From: Anaerobutyricum faecale
Lineage (GTDB): Bacteria > Bacillota > Clostridia > Lachnospirales > Lachnospiraceae
Length of the DNA: 54,048 nt
Direction of reading: 5' to 3'
NCBI GenBank assembly: GCA_019119645.1
Contig: DWWR01000116.1
Location: 1-54,048 of the forward strand
In this document: positions 33,517 through 41,990 of the stretch, piece after piece
Position numbering within the stretch: position 1 is the first letter of the stretch
Layout of the letters: each line of letters starts with the position of its first letter
The notes under the pieces: generated by a model
Told to the model about the DNA's origin: nothing
Databases searched by the model: none
The model's input: only the letters and a program-made list of their open reading frames with translations
Position numbers and translations under genes: made by a program

Positions 33517-33957
33517 TTATTCCGGCAGTTTCGCATACTCTTCATCGGACACCGGCTCACACCACTCATTGGATGTTTCCTCACCCGGCACCTCCACAGC
33601 GATGTGGCTGAACCAGGAATCCTTCTTGGCTCCATGCCAGTGTTTTACTTCCGCCGGGATCGTGATCACTGTTCCCGGTACAAGGCTCACCGCCTCTTTG
33701 CCTTCTTCCTGATACCATCCCTCGCCTGCGGTACAGATCAAAAGCTGTCCGCCTCCGCTCTTCGCATGATGGATATGCCAGTTATTGCGGCATCCCGGCT
33801 CAAAAGTCACATTTGCCAGGAAAACGTTCGTCTCCTTCGGATCGGTCAGTGGATTTAAGAAAGACTGCCCGATAAAAAACTGTGCAAACGCGTCGTTCGG
33901 CTGTCCCATACCAAACATATTCTGTTTTTCAAATTCTTCTCTGCTGTTGATTTTCAT
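33517..33957 (-). CDS. Cupin-domain protein
   Basis: A 146-residue single-domain cupin from the ATG at 33957 (GGAGG 9 nt upstream); a longer frame to 34233 runs through non-coding leader. Motif 1 is WHIHHAKSGGGQLLICTAGEG (three His and the later Glu/Gln position) and motif 2 is PAEVKHWHGAKKDSWF. The conserved His residues indicate a bound divalent metal. It is the first gene of a pair with the CMD-like protein. No regulator gene lies beside it, and I could not find a convincing promoter in 33958-34190. Confidence 0.88.
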   Translation of the reverse strand: MKINSREEFEKQNMFGMGQPNDAFAQFFIGQSFLNPLTDPKETNVFLANVTFEPGCRNNWHIHHAKSGGGQLLICTAGEGWYQEEGKEAVSLVPGTVITIPAEVKHWHGAKKDSWFSHIAVEVPGEETSNEWCEPVSDEEYAKLPE

Positions 33958-34194
33958 AACTTTATATCCTCCATTCTCATACTGCGGCTTTGCCGCCAGG
34001 ATTCTGTTTCCTTCACTGTATCTATGAATGATCGCTCCATTTCGATACCGGAAATTTACTTCCTGAGATAATAGTAGACCCTGAACAAAAAAAAGTAAAA
34101 TGCTTAGTTGGAATGTAAGATTATGCCTGCACTGCATAAAAATATTATAAATATGCATCAAAAAAATTTCAGAAAAAATATTTTCAAAAAGGGG

Positions 34195-34258
34195 TTGAAA
34201 AATACCCGCACAGGGTATATAGTATAACCGCAAAGAGAAATACCCCCATGGGGTTTAT
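34195..34258 (+). promoter_or_regulatory. csoR-copA promoter with two CsoR-type operators
   Basis: TTGAAA (34195-34200), 17-bp spacer, TATAGT (34218-34223). ATACCCGCACAGGGTAT (34202-34218) fills the spacer and AATACCCCCATGGGGTTTAT (34239-34258) lies in the leader. Both match the G/C-tract dyad bound by CsoR repressors, which release it on Cu(I). Confidence 0.85.
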
Positions 34259-34273
34259 GAAAGGAGCATAGAT

Positions 34274-34585
34274 TTGGAAGAGAAAAAAGAATGTAGTTGT
34301 AAACACAGGACTAAGGAACGTTCCGAAAAAGAACGAAAAGATATGCTGAACCGCCTGAGCCGGATCGAAGGGCAGGTCAGGGGAATTCGCAAGATGGTGG
34401 AAAACGACGTATACTGTCCGGAAATCCTGATCCAGGTCTCCGCCGTCTCCGCCGCTCTCAACAGCTTCAATAAAGTGCTGCTGGCGGAGCATCTTCACTC
34501 CTGTGTGGTAGATGATATTAAGAAGGGCAAGGAAGATGAGGCCATTGATGAACTCGTCAAAGTCCTTCAGAAACTTATGAAATAA
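34274..34585 (+). CDS. csoR: CsoR-family copper-sensing repressor
   Basis: A 103-residue all-helical repressor starting at TTG 34274 (AAAGGAG 7 nt upstream). Cys48, His73 and Cys77 have exactly the Cys-x24-His-x3-Cys spacing of the Cu(I) site in CsoR. RLSRIEGQVRGIRKMVE is the conserved basic helix. The N-terminus has an extra CSCKH. It precedes copA by 35 bp and two CsoR-type dyads overlie the promoter, so Cu(I) should derepress the pair. Confidence 0.94.
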   Translation: MEEKKECSCKHRTKERSEKERKDMLNRLSRIEGQVRGIRKMVENDVYCPEILIQVSAVSAALNSFNKVLLAEHLHSCVVDDIKKGKEDEAIDELVKVLQKLMK

Positions 34586-34620
34586 TCGGTTAAAACTTAT
34601 TTTACCAGGAGGAATGTATC

Positions 34621-37155
34621 ATGAAACAATATGATGTAACAGGTATGAGCTGTGCGGCATGCAGCAACCGGATCGAAAAAGCCGTCTCCAAAGTACCGGG
34701 AGTGACTTCCTGTTCCGTCAGCCTGCTGACGAATTCCATGGGAGTGGAAGGCACCGCTTCTCCTGAGGCTGTAATCGCCGCCGTCGAAAAAGCCGGATAT
34801 GGAGCTTCGGAAAAAGGAGCCCATGGCAATCAGGCCGGGGGAAAAGGAGTCTCCATGGCTGCAGAGGAAGAATCCCTGAAAGATAAGGAAACCCCGAAGA
34901 TGAAACGCAGACTGATCGCCTCCCTGTGTTTCTGGATCCCGCTGATGTATATTTCCATGGGACATATGATGTGGAACTGGCCTCTTCCATCCGCCCTGGC
35001 TGAGAATCACATGGCCATTGGACTGGTGGAACTTCTGCTGACAACGATCATCATGGTGATCAACCAGAAATTCTTTATCAGCGGCTTTACCAGCCTGATC
35101 CACGGAGGGCCGAACATGGATACGCTGGTAGCTCTGGGAGCAGGCGCCTCCTATGGATACAGTCTCTACGGCCTGTTCGCCATGTCTGCCGCCATGACCC
35201 GCGGCGATATGGCAGGTGCCATGTCCTATATGCATGAGTTCTACTTTGAATCGGCCGGTACGATCCTGACGCTGATCACCATAGGAAAGCTTTTGGAGTC
35301 AATCTCAAAAGGACGTACGACAGACGCCCTGAAAGGTCTGATGAAGCTGGCCCCAAAGACAGCGACAGTCCTCCGGGACGGGAAAGAAGAAGTCGTATCC
35401 GTAGATCAGGTACGCAAAGGTGATATCTTTGTTGTAAAACCAGGAGAAAATATTCCGGTGGACGGGATTGTGGTGGAAGGAACCAGTGCCGTCAACGAAT
35501 CTGCGCTGACCGGCGAAAGTATCCCGGTGGATAAAAATGCAGGCGATGCTGTATCCGCCGCAACTTTAAACCAATCCGGTTATCTGCGGTGTGAGGCATC
35601 CCGTGTCGGTGAAGACACCACACTGTCTCAGATCATCCAGATGGTCAGCGATGCGGCTGCCACCAAGGCTCCTATCGCAAAGATCGCGGATAAGGTATCC
35701 GGTATCTTCGTTCCGGTGGTGATCGGGATCGCTGTTATCACTCTGATCGTATGGCTGCTGGCCGGAGAAGCGATCGGCTTCTCACTGGCAAGAGCAATCT
35801 CTGTACTGGTGATCAGCTGCCCGTGCGCCCTCGGACTTGCCACGCCGGTGGCGATCATGGTGGGCAACGGTATGGGTGCAAAGAACGGAATTCTTTTCAA
35901 AACAGCGGTCTCTCTGGAGGAAACAGGAAGAACACAGATTGTCGCACTGGATAAGACCGGAACCATTACCAGCGGCGAACCAAAGGTAACAGATATGATC
36001 CCTGCGGAGGGAATTTCCGAACAGGAACTTTTAAGCTATGCTTACGCGCTGGAACAGAAAAGCGAACATCCCCTTGCCCGCGCTGTCGTTATGAAGGCAC
36101 AGGATACCGCTTCCTTACAGAAATATGATGCAGATGAATTCCAGGCGGTTCCGGGAAATGGCCTTTCCGGAAAAGTAAACGGCTCCATGGTCCGGGGAGG
36201 AAATATGAAATTCATCAGTCAGGACACTGAGCTTTCGGAAGAGATAAGGAAAACAGCCGACCATCTTGCAGAAGAAGGAAAGACACCTCTCTTCTTTGCC
36301 AAAGACGGAAGACTGATCGGCATCATCGCAGTGGCGGACGTAATAAAAGAAGACAGTCCGGAGGCTATCAGAGAGCTTCGGAACATGGGCATCCACGTAG
36401 TCATGCTCACCGGCGACAACGAGCGCACCGCAAAGGCCATCGGAGCCCAGGCCGGCGTCGATGAAGTGATCGCAGGGGTACTGCCTGACGGAAAAGAAAG
36501 CGTGATCCGTTCTCTGAAGAAGAAAGGCAAAGTCGCCATGGTAGGGGATGGCATCAATGATGCCCCGGCTCTCACAAGAGCAGATATGGGCATCGCCATC
36601 GGAGCCGGCACAGATATCGCCATTGATGCCGCAGACGTTGTCCTGATGAAAAGCAGGCTGACCGATGTGGCAGCTGCGATCCGCTTAAGCCGGGCAACCC
36701 TGCGCAATATCCACGAGAATCTGTTCTGGGCATTCATCTATAACGTCATCGGTATCCCACTGGCTACCGGCATATGGTATCCGATCTTCGGATGGCTGTT
36801 AAATCCAATGTTCGGAGCCGCAGCCATGAGCCTTTCCAGCTTCTGCGTGGTAAGTAATGCATTGCGTCTTAACTGGTTCAAAATGTATGACACCAGTAAA
36901 GATAAAAAAATCAAAACAAAGAAAACTAACAAGGAGGACAAAACTATGACAAAAACAATAAGTATTGAAGGTATGATGTGTGGACATTGTGAGGCAACTG
37001 TAAAGAAAGCCCTCGAAGCTCTCAAAGGAGTGGAAAGTGCAGAAGTCAGCCATACAGCAGGTACAGCAGTGGTAACTCTGGATGCTGATGTCAGCGACGA
37101 CGCACTCAAAAAAGCTGTGGAGGATCAGGATTACAAAGTTACAAAAATCGCATAA
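34621..37155 (+). CDS. copA: Copper-exporting P1B ATPase CopA fused in frame to a CopZ-like domain
   Basis: An 844-residue Cu(I) pump. N-terminal HMA domain with Cys11-Ala-Ala-Cys14; eight membrane helices; transport motif Cys400-Pro-Cys402; phosphorylation site Asp444 in DKTGT; HP locus KSEHPLARAV; hinge MVGDGINDAPAL. After the last helix a Lys-rich linker (SKDKKIKTKKTNKEDK) leads into a second HMA domain with MCGHC (residues ~776-844). This domain has its own start: AAGGAGG (36931-36937) 8 nt before ATG 36946. There is no stop between the two parts. The gene may therefore make both the long fused pump and a separate 69-residue chaperone. Confidence 0.93.
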   Translation: MKQYDVTGMSCAACSNRIEKAVSKVPGVTSCSVSLLTNSMGVEGTASPEAVIAAVEKAGYGASEKGAHGNQAGGKGVSMAAEEESLKDKETPKMKRRLIASLCFWIPLMYISMGHMMWNWPLPSALAENHMAIGLVELLLTTIIMVINQKFFISGFTSLIHGGPNMDTLVALGAGASYGYSLYGLFAMSAAMTRGDMAGAMSYMHEFYFESAGTILTLITIGKLLESISKGRTTDALKGLMKLAPKTATVLRDGKEEVVSVDQVRKGDIFVVKPGENIPVDGIVVEGTSAVNESALTGESIPVDKNAGDAVSAATLNQSGYLRCEASRVGEDTTLSQIIQMVSDAAATKAPIAKIADKVSGIFVPVVIGIAVITLIVWLLAGEAIGFSLARAISVLVISCPCALGLATPVAIMVGNGMGAKNGILFKTAVSLEETGRTQIVALDKTGTITSGEPKVTDMIPAEGISEQELLSYAYALEQKSEHPLARAVVMKAQDTASLQKYDADEFQAVPGNGLSGKVNGSMVRGGNMKFISQDTELSEEIRKTADHLAEEGKTPLFFAKDGRLIGIIAVADVIKEDSPEAIRELRNMGIHVVMLTGDNERTAKAIGAQAGVDEVIAGVLPDGKESVIRSLKKKGKVAMVGDGINDAPALTRADMGIAIGAGTDIAIDAADVVLMKSRLTDVAAAIRLSRATLRNIHENLFWAFIYNVIGIPLATGIWYPIFGWLLNPMFGAAAMSLSSFCVVSNALRLNWFKMYDTSKDKKIKTKKTNKEDKTMTKTISIEGMMCGHCEATVKKALEALKGVESAEVSHTAGTAVVTLDADVSDDALKKAVEDQDYKVTKIA
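36946..37155 (+). CDS. copZ: Probable separate CopZ copper chaperone from internal start within copA
   Basis: From Met776 of copA the last 69 residues form a complete CopZ-like HMA domain: TKTISIEGMMCGHCEATVKK with the Cu(I)-binding MCGHC, then VTLDADVSDDALKKAVEDQDYKV. A consensus Shine-Dalgarno, AAGGAGG, lies 8 nt upstream of the ATG, as strong as any in the window. Independent initiation would give a free cytosolic chaperone, as in the usual copA-copZ gene order. The frame is shared with copA and no stop intervenes, so the unit is either a fusion or a nested gene. Confidence 0.6.
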   Translation: MTKTISIEGMMCGHCEATVKKALEALKGVESAEVSHTAGTAVVTLDADVSDDALKKAVEDQDYKVTKIA

Positions 37156-37197
37156 ATCCAACTGATTCATATCATAACCGATAAGTAAGACATTTAA

Positions 37198-37242
37198 AAC
37201 AGGTCAGAGGCTCAGGCTGATCGCAGCTGGCCGCTGACCTGT
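37198..37242 (+). terminator. Probable terminator after copA
   Basis: AACAGGTCAG...CTGACCTGTT forms a 10-bp stem with a long imperfect inner arm. The following run is TTCACTTTT, only moderately T-rich. Confidence 0.55.
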
Positions 37243-37336
37243 TCACTTTTCAGGAAAGGTGGCCGCTATTGTGCTGCGTATTATAAATAAAAAAACAATA
37301 TTTTAGTTAACGCATGGCATTGCCCGGATGCCTCGT

Positions 37337-38839
37337 CTACTCCCCGGACACAGTCTGTATCCCGGCATACTCCCAGGTGGCGCCATCATCCGCCGAGGTA
37401 AAGAGCAGTGCGTAGGTTCCCACGTCCGCCGCACTGGTGGACACCCGTACTTTCAGTTCTCCATTCTCTTCACAGGGAGTCTCTATATAATCCATATCGT
37501 CGGTGGTAAAGGAGAACTCGTTGCCCTCCATATCTGCCGCCGCTTCTTCCACCGGAAGAGCCGCCTGCTGAAAACTTGCTCCTCCATCGTTGGTGTAATA
37601 CATGGACGAGGAATCCCGGGAAGCAAAAGACAACAGAATAAATCCGGTCCGGACATCTGTAAAATATATGCCCTCCGCCACACCGATATTTCCGTCAAAA
37701 GGATCAGCATTATGGATATCTCCATTGTAAAATTCATAGAACCGGCTGCCGGCGGCGGCATCCGTCACCACCAGTCTCATGGCGTCATCCGCGTCCAGAT
37801 AGAAAGTCATACTGCCGTCCTGATCTGTGAGGAGCGTCTGTCCCTGTTCCTGCGCTTCTTCTTTCTTTGTTGCTGCTTCCTTCTGTTCTTCTTCCTGCTG
37901 CCGGGTCTGCATGATCCCTTCTCCGCAGAAAACCGCCGCTATTTCCGTATTTCCCCAAGAAATGGTCAGGAAAAAGGCGTCTTTATTCTCGCCATAATTA
38001 TTCCAAAAATATGAAGTAAGGTCTCCTGCTTCTGTGAGCTGGTACCAGGTACTCTCGCAGACTTTCGTTGTGTAACCACTGTAACACATGGTCCAGGCGC
38101 TTTGCCCGCCGGAGATTTCCGGCAGTCCCTGTTCCCGCACAGCATCAGCCATGGCAAACATCGGTGAAAGCTGCTCCTGTTTTCGGTAGTCCGTATTCAC
38201 CGCGCCGTTTAGCCGGACCGTCATCTTCTCACCGGCGGACGCATCGTAACTGATCAGCCAGCTCTGTTCCCGCTTCCCTTCTTCTGTTCCATTTTTTTCT
38301 GTTTCAAAGGAATACAGATAACCGTCGACCCTCTCGATCATGCCGTCAGCAGAAACCGTCACAGAAAATGTATTGGCCGTATACAGCTCACTGCCTTCCG
38401 CAAGTCCTGCTCCATCCTCCAGGGCAGTCACAATCCCATCCAGACCATATTTGAAAAAATCCCTCTGTTCAAAAGCAATCTTTCTGGTATTGCGCCAATC
38501 ATCCAGCACCCAGGCCAGCTTTCCGTTATAGGGCTGGGCGCTGTGATAGATCTGCCTGCTGTAAACTCCCGTGAGGATCACAAAAACGATCCATTCTGCC
38601 GCCAGCAGAACAGACAGGACAACGTTGTTCTTCATCACTTTTCTCTTTTTCTTTCGGAAATAGACGATGGTCCAGATCACAAACCACAAAATCCCCGCGC
38701 CGCCCAGCAGAGCGATCAGCGGAAGCCGCCGGGCCACGCCTCCCCACTGGAAAAACCGTGACAAAGTCCTAAGCCCCAGGGCATAAACCAACAGAAATAA
38801 AGGATTCAATAAAATCAGCCAGTAATATTTTCTTTTCAT
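37337..38839 (-). CDS. Membrane-anchored protein with Asp-box-like (BNR) C-terminal repeats, unknown function
   Basis: I do not recognise a named family over the whole 500 residues. The N-terminus has three hydrophobic helices (~5-23, ~39-60, ~74-93), with a basic stretch RKKKRKVMK between the second and third. The rest is extracytoplasmic and acidic. Near residues 330-350 a Gln/Glu-rich coiled segment separates two halves. The second half shows Asp-box-like turns, TNDGGASF and SADDGATW, with strands between, as in sialidase or photosystem II stability-factor type beta-propellers, though only two repeats are clear. It is monocistronic. AGGAGG-like ribosome binding site GGGAGG upstream of the ATG. 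Confidence 0.75.
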   Translation of the reverse strand: MKRKYYWLILLNPLFLLVYALGLRTLSRFFQWGGVARRLPLIALLGGAGILWFVIWTIVYFRKKKRKVMKNNVVLSVLLAAEWIVFVILTGVYSRQIYHSAQPYNGKLAWVLDDWRNTRKIAFEQRDFFKYGLDGIVTALEDGAGLAEGSELYTANTFSVTVSADGMIERVDGYLYSFETEKNGTEEGKREQSWLISYDASAGEKMTVRLNGAVNTDYRKQEQLSPMFAMADAVREQGLPEISGGQSAWTMCYSGYTTKVCESTWYQLTEAGDLTSYFWNNYGENKDAFFLTISWGNTEIAAVFCGEGIMQTRQQEEEQKEAATKKEEAQEQGQTLLTDQDGSMTFYLDADDAMRLVVTDAAAGSRFYEFYNGDIHNADPFDGNIGVAEGIYFTDVRTGFILLSFASRDSSSMYYTNDGGASFQQAALPVEEAAADMEGNEFSFTTDDMDYIETPCEENGELKVRVSTSAADVGTYALLFTSADDGATWEYAGIQTVSGE

Positions 38840-38954
38840 GCCGCACCTCCCGTATCGATATCATATTTTAATACTACACTTGTAAGACTTATCCGTCAAG
38901 TGCTTTTCCGGTGCCGGCGAATCTCCGACGCGAAATGAATCTCCGGTATACAAT

Positions 38955-38993
38955 AAAAATCGGCCGCGGAAATCTCTCCCACGGCCGATTTTT
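38955..38993. terminator. Bidirectional terminator
   Basis: AAAAATCGGCCG...CGGCCGATTTTT. On the minus strand it follows the stop of the ornithine-cyclodeaminase-like gene by about 25 bp. Confidence 0.8.
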
Positions 38994-39018
38994 CATTTTT
39001 ATATTTTGTTACCGTCTT

Positions 39019-40113
39019 TTACACGATACCCAGTCCCTTTGCCACGATCATGATAAAGTCCTGCACATTTGTGACGATGGTGGTTGCCGCTAAGCTTCCG
39101 CGGTCCAGAAGTTTATTGACCACAAACTCGTCGGCATCCACTGTGTAAAGGAAGACCGGACGCACGGTTCCATCTTCTAATACCCGGTAGGACGGCGTCA
39201 TATTGCCGGTGGCGATGGTATGAAGCATAGTCGCCAGACAGACAACGGTTGTTGCCTTCTTTACCATGTTCCGCATGGCGGTCTGACCCTCGTAGGCGTC
39301 GCCGATGACCTCCGGCAGCGGGCCGTCGTCACGGATGGAGCTGGTCAGTACGAACGGTACCTTTTCTTTCACGCAGCTGTACATGATGCCGTTGTCAATC
39401 TTATAGTCTTCGATAAACTGTGGAATGGAGCCGCTCTTTCTCACGCGGTTGATCACATCCAGATGATTGTAATGTCCGTTGGGATGAGACTTCTGGGTAT
39501 AAATGTCCTGACCCAGCGCAGTGTGGAACATGGCTCCTTCCAGATCGTGGGTCGCCAGCGCGTTTCCTGCCATCAGTCCGTCCACATAGCCATTCTCGAC
39601 CATGGCCTGCATAGCTCTTCTGGCGTCGGCGTCAAAGGAAAAGGCCGGTCCCATGACCCAGAGAATATTTCCATGTTCTTTTTCATATTTTAACAGTTCA
39701 AAGAGGCGGTCATAATCTCTGGCATAGGACGTCTCCCGGCTTCTGCCCTGACGGAACACAAACTGATCTCCCTCTTCTTCTTCCGGATTCTCAAATCCTC
39801 TGCTGTGCAGGTAGATGCCCTCCTCGGCATTCTCAGTCCTTCCGAGAATCACCTTATCGCCGACTTCCAGATTCCGGTTCTCCACCACCCGGAGTTCTCC
39901 GTCTTCTCCGAGGACCACGCTGGAATCCATACGGCTCTCTTTGGCCAGCTTCCACTGACCGTCGATCTTAAAATACTCCGGGTACATGGAAGTACTGTGG
40001 TAATTTTCCGGCGCCACTCCTTTGATGGTCACTGCCTCCCACGCCGCATCCGACGCGTTTACAAATTTATCCTGGGTAAAACCCGGTTCTCTGTATTCTG
40101 GTAAATGAAACAT
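39019..40113 (-). CDS. Archaeal-type ornithine cyclodeaminase-like protein (TIGR00300 / LOR-SDH region)
   Basis: A 364-residue soluble protein of the TIGR00300 group, related to archaeal ornithine cyclodeaminases and to the C-terminal part of cyanobacterial AgrE/ArgZ. Visible conserved parts are ILWVMGPAFSFDADARRAM, GYVDGLMAGNALATHDLEGA, SIRDDGPLPEV and LYTVDADEFVVNKLLDRGS. These enzymes use NAD to turn ornithine into proline and ammonia; activity of this bacterial copy is inferred. The N-terminal ~130 residues match the adjacent LOR/SDH domain. It follows an amidohydrolase gene by 66 bp and is divergent from an M20 amidohydrolase and a YfcC carrier, which suggests an amino-acid scavenging locus. 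Confidence 0.75.
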   Translation of the reverse strand: MFHLPEYREPGFTQDKFVNASDAAWEAVTIKGVAPENYHSTSMYPEYFKIDGQWKLAKESRMDSSVVLGEDGELRVVENRNLEVGDKVILGRTENAEEGIYLHSRGFENPEEEEGDQFVFRQGRSRETSYARDYDRLFELLKYEKEHGNILWVMGPAFSFDADARRAMQAMVENGYVDGLMAGNALATHDLEGAMFHTALGQDIYTQKSHPNGHYNHLDVINRVRKSGSIPQFIEDYKIDNGIMYSCVKEKVPFVLTSSIRDDGPLPEVIGDAYEGQTAMRNMVKKATTVVCLATMLHTIATGNMTPSYRVLEDGTVRPVFLYTVDADEFVVNKLLDRGSLAATTIVTNVQDFIMIVAKGLGIV

Positions 40114-40179
40114 GCTGTTACCTCTCTTCTATTTTTTTATTCATACATTTATTATTATCCATGGTCAGACGCTCTGCCC

Positions 40180-41784
40180 CTATCTGCGATATACGCAGGC
40201 GCCGTCCACATAAGTCTCCATTACACGTACCTTATCAATGTCATCGGACGGAATCTCCATGATATCCCGGTCAAGCACCGCAAAATCCGCATGGTATCCC
40301 GGCTCCAGTACGCCGATATCCGGAAATCCCGCCGCCTGAGCCGCCCCTTTTGTATACAAAGTGACAGCCGTCTCAATATCCACGGTCTGCTCTCTGCCGC
40401 AGTAGGTACCGTCGGCGGCAATCCGGGTCACTGCCTGTTTCAGTCCCGGGAACGGATCTGAAGGCACAGACCAGAAGGTGGCCGGCGCATCGGTGGAAAA
40501 TCCTGTCACTACGCCTTCTTCCAGCATAGTCTTTACCGGATAGCACTGCCGCATCCATTCTACGCCCAGATTCTTCCGGTAACTGGCGGACTCCGCGTAC
40601 ATGAAAATTGGCTGCGTCACAAAAGAAATGCCATGGGACGCTGCTTTTTTGATGCTGTCCGTCTCCGGGTCCGTCACATGTTCCACCCGCACATAAGGGA
40701 TGCCCTCCGCAGTCCACGGTTCTTCTTCTGCCGCCCGGTCCACCATGCGGCTGATCGCCCTTCCTCCCATGGCGTGCATGGAAAGCTGGCAGTGGTGCGC
40801 TTTACAAAACGCAATGGCGGACTCCACCAGAGCGTCGCTGCACACGGATATTCCATACTCATCGGTGGACCCTTTAAACGGACGGTTCATCCACGCGGTC
40901 CTGCCGGAAATACTGCCGTCGCCGATCAGCTTCAGGCCAGCAGCAAAAATCTGCTGATTCCGGTTCAGATCTTCTTTTGACAGATCAAATTCCTGATCTC
41001 CGTCGAAGAAATCCCACATATAGTAAACGCCCACCTTCTGGCAGAAGCCTTTCCGGGCCGCAGCCCGGTAAATCGGCAGGTTATCCGTGGCGTCCAGATT
41101 GCCCATATCACAGATGGATGTGATTCCCTGAGAATTGAGAAGTCTTCCCAGTTCCAGCAGGTTCTCCACCTTATTCTCCCGGGATTCCACCGGCAGAAGC
41201 GGCGCCAGAAGATTTCTTGCATTTTCTTTCAAAACTCCGGTCGGTTCTCCGTTTTCGTCCCTCTCGATCTCTCCTCCCGGCGGGTCCGGCGTATTTCTGT
41301 CAATACCAGCCATGGCAAGGGCCATGCTGTTGACACAGCGGATATGGGCGCAGGTACGCATCAGAGACACCGGAGCATCACTGCAGACCTCATCCAGATC
41401 ATATCGGTTCGGAGAACGTTTCTCCGCAAACCCTTCCTCATCATAGCCCCAGCCTTCAATCCATTTTCCCGGTCCCTGGGCTTCCCTTCTCTTCCGGACG
41501 GCTTCTTTCAGCTCCGCAATGGAAGTGATCTCCGGCGGCATGATAGTAATCTGTTTCTGAAAATCTGCCAGAATGACCGGATGCATATGCGCATCCACGA
41601 ATCCCGGGATCACTCTTCTTCCTTCCAGGTCAACCACGGGCCCGTCCCAGGATGGCATCTCTTCTTTTTTTCCGATCCAGGTAATCCGTCCGTTCTCCAC
41701 CGTCATGGCGTCGGCTTCACGGATGGTATCACTGGCGGTAAATATTTTTCCATTCGCAAAACATGTTTTTTCTGACATATTCAT
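40180..41784 (-). CDS. Metal-dependent amidohydrolase (YtcJ-like, amidohydrolase 3 family)
   Basis: A 534-residue cytosolic enzyme. The first metal site is VIPGFVDAHMHP (His-x-His, residues ~57-68). Later conserved parts are KLIGDGSISGRTAWM, CQLSMHAMGGRAISRMVD (metal His), VRVEHV and TGFSTDAPATFWSVPS (metal Asp). The small beta-sandwich made by the two ends (CFANGKIFTA at the start, PGYHADFAVLDRDIM at the end) is normal. YtcJ-like enzymes hydrolyse C-N bonds in amides or cyclic compounds; the substrate is unknown. It is the first gene of a two-gene unit with the ornithine-cyclodeaminase-like protein. Confidence 0.9.
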   Translation of the reverse strand: MNMSEKTCFANGKIFTASDTIREADAMTVENGRITWIGKKEEMPSWDGPVVDLEGRRVIPGFVDAHMHPVILADFQKQITIMPPEITSIAELKEAVRKRREAQGPGKWIEGWGYDEEGFAEKRSPNRYDLDEVCSDAPVSLMRTCAHIRCVNSMALAMAGIDRNTPDPPGGEIERDENGEPTGVLKENARNLLAPLLPVESRENKVENLLELGRLLNSQGITSICDMGNLDATDNLPIYRAAARKGFCQKVGVYYMWDFFDGDQEFDLSKEDLNRNQQIFAAGLKLIGDGSISGRTAWMNRPFKGSTDEYGISVCSDALVESAIAFCKAHHCQLSMHAMGGRAISRMVDRAAEEEPWTAEGIPYVRVEHVTDPETDSIKKAASHGISFVTQPIFMYAESASYRKNLGVEWMRQCYPVKTMLEEGVVTGFSTDAPATFWSVPSDPFPGLKQAVTRIAADGTYCGREQTVDIETAVTLYTKGAAQAAGFPDIGVLEPGYHADFAVLDRDIMEIPSDDIDKVRVMETYVDGACVYRR

Positions 41785-41882
41785 TGCTATCTACACTCCT
41801 TTAGGTACTATAATACCAGAACAAAAGATATTTGTCAGGAAGTTTTGTATAAATTATTGCAAAATTCGTAAAGAAGTAGTAA

Positions 41883-41912
41883 CATAAATATTAATATGTT
41901 TTAATATTTATG
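41883..41912. promoter_or_regulatory. AT-rich dyad in the divergent amidohydrolase/M20 intergenic region
   Basis: CATAAATATT (41883-41892) and AATATTTATG (41903-41912) are perfect inverted repeats with a 10-bp spacer. ACATAAATATTAATATGT within it resembles a loose ARG box. A shared operator for the divergent amidohydrolase and M20 units is plausible; the regulator is unknown. Confidence 0.5.
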
Positions 41913-41922
41913 ACACACGTAT

Positions 41923-41967
41923 GACTCCGAGGCTGGAATATAGATTGTCCGGAGTCTTTTCTTTTTT
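41923..41967 (+). terminator. Intrinsic terminator in the leader of the M20 gene
   Basis: GACTCCG (41923-41929) pairs with CGGAGTC (41950-41956), followed by TTTTCTTTTTT. It ends about 24 nt before the M20 start codon and just ahead of its ribosome binding site, on the coding strand, so it may act as an attenuator. Confidence 0.65.
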
Positions 41968-41990
41968 GTACAGAAAGGAGATTTACCAAT

